NCBI GenBank assembly: GCA_029287575.1
Contig: JARFQW010000150.1
Location: forward strand, 1 to 50,193
Origin: Gammaproteobacteria bacterium
GTDB lineage: Bacteria; Pseudomonadota; Gammaproteobacteria; Steroidobacterales; XN24
Direction: 5' to 3'
DNA length: 50,193 nt
Position numbers and translations under genes: made by a program
Notes under the pieces: model-generated
Seen by the model: the letters and a program-made list of their open reading frames with translations, nothing else
What the model was told of the DNA's origin: nothing
Database searches by the model: none
Shown: positions 47,207 through 50,193 of the stretch, piece after piece
Numbering within the stretch: position 1 is the stretch's first letter
Layout of the letters: each line of letters begins with the position of its first letter

Positions 47207-48020
47207 AGGCATTCGGGCCGCGGTCGTGCAGATGACCTCCACCGATCAGGTGGAAGAGAATCTCGGCGCGGCCGCCGGCCTGCTGGAAGAAGCCGCTGCC
47301 CTGGGCGCCGGGCTGGTCGTGCTGCCGGAGAACTTCGGCTACATGGGGCGCTGTGAAACGGACCGCCTGAGCGTCGCCGAGCGTCCCGGTGACGGCCCCC
47401 AGCAGGACTTCCTCGCGCTCGCCGCCGCCCGGCTCGAGATCTCTATCGTGGGGGGAACAATCCCCGTTCTGGACGGAGACGACCGCCCGCGAGCCCGATC
47501 TATCGTCTGGAACGAGACCGGGAACGTCGTCGGCGTCTATGACAAGATTCACCTGTTCGATGTCGAGGTGCCCGGGCGCGAGCGGGCCTACCGGGAGTCC
47601 GCGGGCACACATGCCGGTTCGGAGGCCGTGGTCGTGCCCAGCCCGCTTGGGCCCCTGGGCCTTTCTGTCTGCTACGATGTCCGGTTTCCGGAACTCTACC
47701 GAGGCCTCGTCCGCGCCGGCGCGCTCTGTCTGACCGTGCCCGCGGCGTTTACGGTGCCGACCGGCGAGGCCCACTGGGACGTCCTGATTCGGGCCCGTGC
47801 CGTCGAGAACCTGGCCTTTGTTCTGGCCGCCGCCCAGGTGGGCGAGCATCCGGGCGGGCGCCGGACCTGGGGACACGCGATGATCGTGGATCCCTGGGGT
47901 CGGGTTCTGGGCTCCCGCGCCGCCGGCCCGGGGGTGGTGGTGTCGGATCTGGATCTCGCGGCCCAGGCCGGGCTGCGGGAGCGTTTTCCGGCCCTGACCC
48001 ACGTCAGCGACTTTCTTTGA
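47187..48020 (+). CDS. Carbon-nitrogen hydrolase, Nit1-like
   Basis: A 277-residue nitrilase-superfamily enzyme. The E-K-C triad is visible as E48 (VLPENFGYMG), K120 (YDKIHLFDVE) and C162 (LSVCYDVRFPELYR). The KIHLFDV and CYDVRFPE patterns are those of Nit1/NitFhit proteins, which act as deaminated-glutathione amidases in characterised members. It starts 20 nt inside yhdP, implying coupling. Confidence 0.92.
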   Translation: MTKAPGKGIRAAVVQMTSTDQVEENLGAAAGLLEEAAALGAGLVVLPENFGYMGRCETDRLSVAERPGDGPQQDFLALAAARLEISIVGGTIPVLDGDDRPRARSIVWNETGNVVGVYDKIHLFDVEVPGRERAYRESAGTHAGSEAVVVPSPLGPLGLSVCYDVRFPELYRGLVRAGALCLTVPAAFTVPTGEAHWDVLIRARAVENLAFVLAAAQVGEHPGGRRTWGHAMIVDPWGRVLGSRAAGPGVVVSDLDLAAQAGLRERFPALTHVSDFL

Positions 48021-48038
48021 CAAGGCAAACAATTCGAT

Positions 48039-49493
48039 ATGGATGACATGACCAAGGACGCCCTTGAGCTTGCAACCCGCCGCCTGCTGGTTCCCAACGG
48101 AATCGAGCTGGGCGACCTCGAGCGCCTGCTCGGTCAGCTCATGGGGCCCGCGGTGGATGCCGCCGATCTGTACTTCCAGCTGGTCCGGCACGAATCCTGG
48201 ACGCTGGAAGACGGCATCGTGAAGGAGGGCGGTCACGGCATCGATCAGGGCGTGGGCCTGCGGGCCATGAGCGGAGAGAAGACCGGCTTCGCTTATTCGG
48301 ACGAAATTCTGCTGCCGGCCCTGAGCACAGCCTCCCATGCCGCCCGGGCCATCGCCCGGCAGGGCCAGTCACGATCGGTCCAGGCCTGGAGTGCGACCCG
48401 GCCGGCGGCTCTCTACGCCCCGGCCGACCCTCTCGGGACTCTCGAGGATTCCGCCAAGGTCGCGCTGCTCGAGCGCATAGACGCCGAGACCCGCCGGCAG
48501 GACCCTCGGGTCAAGGAGGTCGTCGTCAGCCTGGCCGGCGTACACGAGGTCATTCTCGTGGCCGGCAGTGACGGAACCCTGGCCGGGGACATCAGGCCGC
48601 TGATGCGGCTGAATGTCTCGGTGATCGTGGAACAGGACGGGCGGCGGGAGAGCGGGTTTGCCGGCGGCGGCGGCCGCTTTGGCTACGGTTGGCTCGAAGA
48701 GGATAATCGGGCGTTTGCGTTCGCCCGCGAGGCTGTTCGCCAGGCCATCGTCAATCTGGACGCGGTCCCGGCACCGGCGGGCACGATGACGGTGGTACTG
48801 GGGCCCGGATGGCCGGGCGTGCTCTTGCACGAAGCGATCGGCCACGGCCTCGAGGGCGATTTCAATCGCCGTGGCACGTCGGCGTTCTCGGGCAGGGTCG
48901 GCGAGTCGGTGGCCTCATCGCTGTGCACGGTCGTGGACGACGGTACCCTGTCGAACCGGCGCGGCTCTCTCACGATCGACGACGAGGGCACCTCTAGCCA
49001 GTGCACCACGTTGATCGAAAACGGGGTGCTCAAGGGCTATATGCAGGACAAGCTCAATGCCCGTCTCAGCGGCACCGTCTCCACGGGCAACGGCCGGCGC
49101 GAAAGTTTCGCCCATCTTCCCATGCCGCGCATGACCAACACCTACATGCTGCCCGGGCCCCACGACCCGGGTGAAATCATCGCGAGCGTCAGCAACGGTC
49201 TGTATGCCTCCAATTTCGGCGGCGGGCAGGTGGACATCACGTCCGGAAAATTTGTGTTCTCCGCCAGCGAAGCCTACCTGATCGAAAACGGCAGAATTAC
49301 CCAGCCGGTGAAGGGTGCCACCCTGATCGGCAATGGTCCGGACGTGCTGACCCGGGTCGCGATGGTTGGCGACGATCTGGCCCTGGATGAGGGCGTGGGT
49401 GTCTGCGGCAAGGACGGTCAGAGCGTGCCTGTGGGGGTGGGGCAGCCCACCCTGCGTGTCGACGGACTGACGGTCGGCGGAACCAGCGCCTGA
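48039..49493 (+). CDS. tldD: Metalloprotease TldD
   Basis: TldD of 484 residues, the catalytic subunit of the TldD/TldE (PmbA) protease that degrades unfolded peptides and processes microcin B17 and CcdA in E. coli. The zinc motif HEAIGHGLE begins at H264 (HExxxH, 264-269). [16 protein letters not shown] and the C-terminal [18 protein letters not shown] fit the family. The partner pmbA is not in the window. Two ATGs (48039, 48048) are possible; AAGG upstream fits the first. Confidence 0.95.
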   Translation: MDDMTKDALELATRRLLVPNGIELGDLERLLGQLMGPAVDAADLYFQLVRHESWTLEDGIVKEGGHGIDQGVGLRAMSGEKTGFAYSDEILLPALSTASHAARAIARQGQSRSVQAWSATRPAALYAPADPLGTLEDSAKVALLERIDAETRRQDPRVKEVVVSLAGVHEVILVAGSDGTLAGDIRPLMRLNVSVIVEQDGRRESGFAGGGGRFGYGWLEEDNRAFAFAREAVRQAIVNLDAVPAPAGTMTVVLGPGWPGVLLHEAIGHGLEGDFNRRGTSAFSGRVGESVASSLCTVVDDGTLSNRRGSLTIDDEGTSSQCTTLIENGVLKGYMQDKLNARLSGTVSTGNGRRESFAHLPMPRMTNTYMLPGPHDPGEIIASVSNGLYASNFGGGQVDITSGKFVFSASEAYLIENGRITQPVKGATLIGNGPDVLTRVAMVGDDLALDEGVGVCGKDGQSVPVGVGQPTLRVDGLTVGGTSA

Positions 49494-49558
49494 GCCCCGA
49501 TTTCCCGGCCTCCCTGGCTCGGGCCTCCGTGTCGCCTACCCGACAAATTATGCAGAAT

Positions 49559-49574
49559 TGGTCAAATTCGACCA
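49559..49574. promoter_or_regulatory. Inverted repeat, possible operator
   Basis: TGGTC and GACCA form a perfect inverted repeat around AAATTC, 5 nt upstream of a -35 hexamer. Half-sites of this kind occur at regulator operators such as those of GntR-type proteins, though the 6-nt spacer is longer than in FadR sites. The region is AT-rich compared with its surroundings. Confidence 0.4.
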
Positions 49575-49578
49575 GATA

Positions 49579-49606
49579 TTGACACTGATTCACGGCTCGC
49601 TAATAT
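49579..49606 (+). promoter_or_regulatory. Rightward sigma-70-like promoter without an obvious gene
   Basis: A perfect TTGACA (49579-49584) and TAATAT (49601-49606) are 16 nt apart. The transcript would start near 49,613, at a CCGGC/GCCGG hairpin (49613-49626), and run toward the 3' end of a minus-strand gene. No plus-strand reading frame with a ribosome site is seen downstream, so a small or antisense RNA is possible. The rest of the 202-nt tldD-FHA gap shows nothing else recognisable. Confidence 0.5.
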
Positions 49607-49695
49607 GAAGCCCCGGCGGTTGCCGGACGGACTTGGCATCCAGTACACGGACGTAGGCCGCCCACGGGGCTCCACAGGGACGTGGACCCGATTTT

Positions 49696-50193
49696 CTACC
49701 CTTCCTGACCCGCCCGGCGCGCATCGGCAGCCGCACTGTCCGGGGTCAGCCGCCGGAAGGTGAATTCAAACTCCCCGATAGAGAACGACTCGCCGTCGCC
49801 GAGCCGCTGTCGGTCCACGCGCTTCGAGCCGACCTGGATCCCGTTGGTGCTGCGCAGGTCCTCGACGAGGATCCCGTCGCGATCGCAAATTACCTGTGCG
49901 TGGTGGCGGCTGATGTACTGGCTGTCGACCGGAATGTCGTTGTCGTGCGTCCGGCCGAGGATGCTTCGGCCCTCGCGCAGCGGGTAGTCGGCGATGTGCC
50001 GGCCCTTCCGGCTCAGAATCAGGTAGCCCACCGCTTCCCCCTGGAGCGCGCGAACCGGTGACGGCGCGGCCGGGGAGGACGGAGTTTTGCGGACCCGTGC
50101 ATCGAATTCGGGCCACCCCAGTTCGGCGATGGCCTGCTGTATCGACGCGGTGTCCACACCGGCCTGCTCGTCGGCGAATGCACAGATCAGGGC
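49696..50193 (-). CDS. FHA-domain protein, 3' part only (runs off the window)
   Basis: The minus-strand frame is open to the window edge, so the start is outside; a GTG at 50157 is not a convincing start. The visible C-terminal 165 residues contain a short helical segment (IQQAIAELGWPEFDARV), a Pro-rich linker and a forkhead-associated domain (about 49760-50000) with phosphothreonine-binding motifs: ILGRTHDNDI, ISRHHAQ and LRSTNGIQVG. The IAELGW-type segment is reminiscent of the C-terminal end of ExeA/GspA-like AAA+ ATPases, so a fused ATPase-FHA protein is likely but unproven. FHA domains read phosphorylated threonines on partner proteins. Confidence 0.8.
   Translation of the reverse strand, partial: ALICAFADEQAGVDTASIQQAIAELGWPEFDARVRKTPSSPAAPSPVRALQGEAVGYLILSRKGRHIADYPLREGRSILGRTHDNDIPVDSQYISRHHAQVICDRDGILVEDLRSTNGIQVGSKRVDRQRLGDGESFSIGEFEFTFRRLTPDSAAADARRAGQEG

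Noticed and set aside
1-50193. CRISPR arrays, insertion sequences, tRNA genes, phage or defence genes
   Set aside because: None was seen on reading both strands; no direct repeat arrays, transposase motifs or tRNA-like cloverleaf sequences were noticed.

Overview
The window is chromosomal DNA of a GC-rich gammaproteobacterium. The evidence is the gene order of the S10, spc and alpha ribosomal operons, the divergent uvrA/ssb pair, and the miaB-phoH-ybeY-corC-lnt, holA-nadD-rsfS-rlmH and maf-rng-yhdP-nit-tldD clusters, together with outer-membrane functions (lptE, lnt, yhdP, a TonB-dependent receptor). The genus cannot be fixed by eye. A fused ATP sulfurylase/APS kinase and the general style suggest a Chromatiales-like or Xanthomonadales-like lineage. 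No tRNA, rRNA, insertion sequence, phage gene or CRISPR array was seen. Coding density is very high, with many ATGA/GTGA-type overlaps.

Region 1 (1-13,953) starts with the last codons of tuf and continues with 28 genes from rpsJ to rplQ, all on the + strand. It includes secY, the short rpmJ and rpoA. Two good sigma-70-like promoters lie inside it. One overlaps the end of rpsJ and precedes a roughly 160-nt, hairpin-rich leader in front of rplC. The other lies between rpmJ and rpsM and would drive the alpha operon. A GC-rich hairpin after rplQ probably ends the unit.

Region 2 (14,023-25,427) is a mixed accessory and housekeeping stretch. It holds a 5'-nucleotidase coupled to a lipoprotein with a degenerate aspartyl-protease-like fold, an SLC13-type permease with TrkA-C domains, an exported gamma-glutamyltransferase-family protein and an unknown membrane protein. 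It ends with uvrA diverging from ssb and a bifunctional sulfate adenylyltransferase/APS kinase.

Region 3 (25,479-34,368) is a tightly overlapped RNA, ribosome and envelope operon: miaB, phoH-like, ybeY, corC and lnt. It continues with leuS, lptE and a small uncharacterised protein with an HEACH zincin-like motif.

Region 4 (34,372-38,624) interrupts the usual leuS-lptE-holA order with a LEA14-like lipoprotein, hinT, an M23 peptidase and a ZnuD-like TonB receptor. The receptor has a His/Glu-rich segment, and a small His/Cys-containing membrane protein lies upstream of it. Zinc acquisition is the most reasonable theme for the last two.

Region 5 (38,692-49,493) joins holA-nadD-rsfS-rlmH directly to maf-rng-yhdP-nit-tldD. 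Last comes an intergenic stretch with an orphan-looking promoter and inverted repeat, then the 3' part of a minus-strand FHA-domain protein that runs off the window.

Most of the window is ordinary core genome. The items most worth checking are the rplC leader, the HEACH protein, the degenerate protease-like lipoprotein, the metal-related pair upstream of holA, and the orphan promoter near 49,580.
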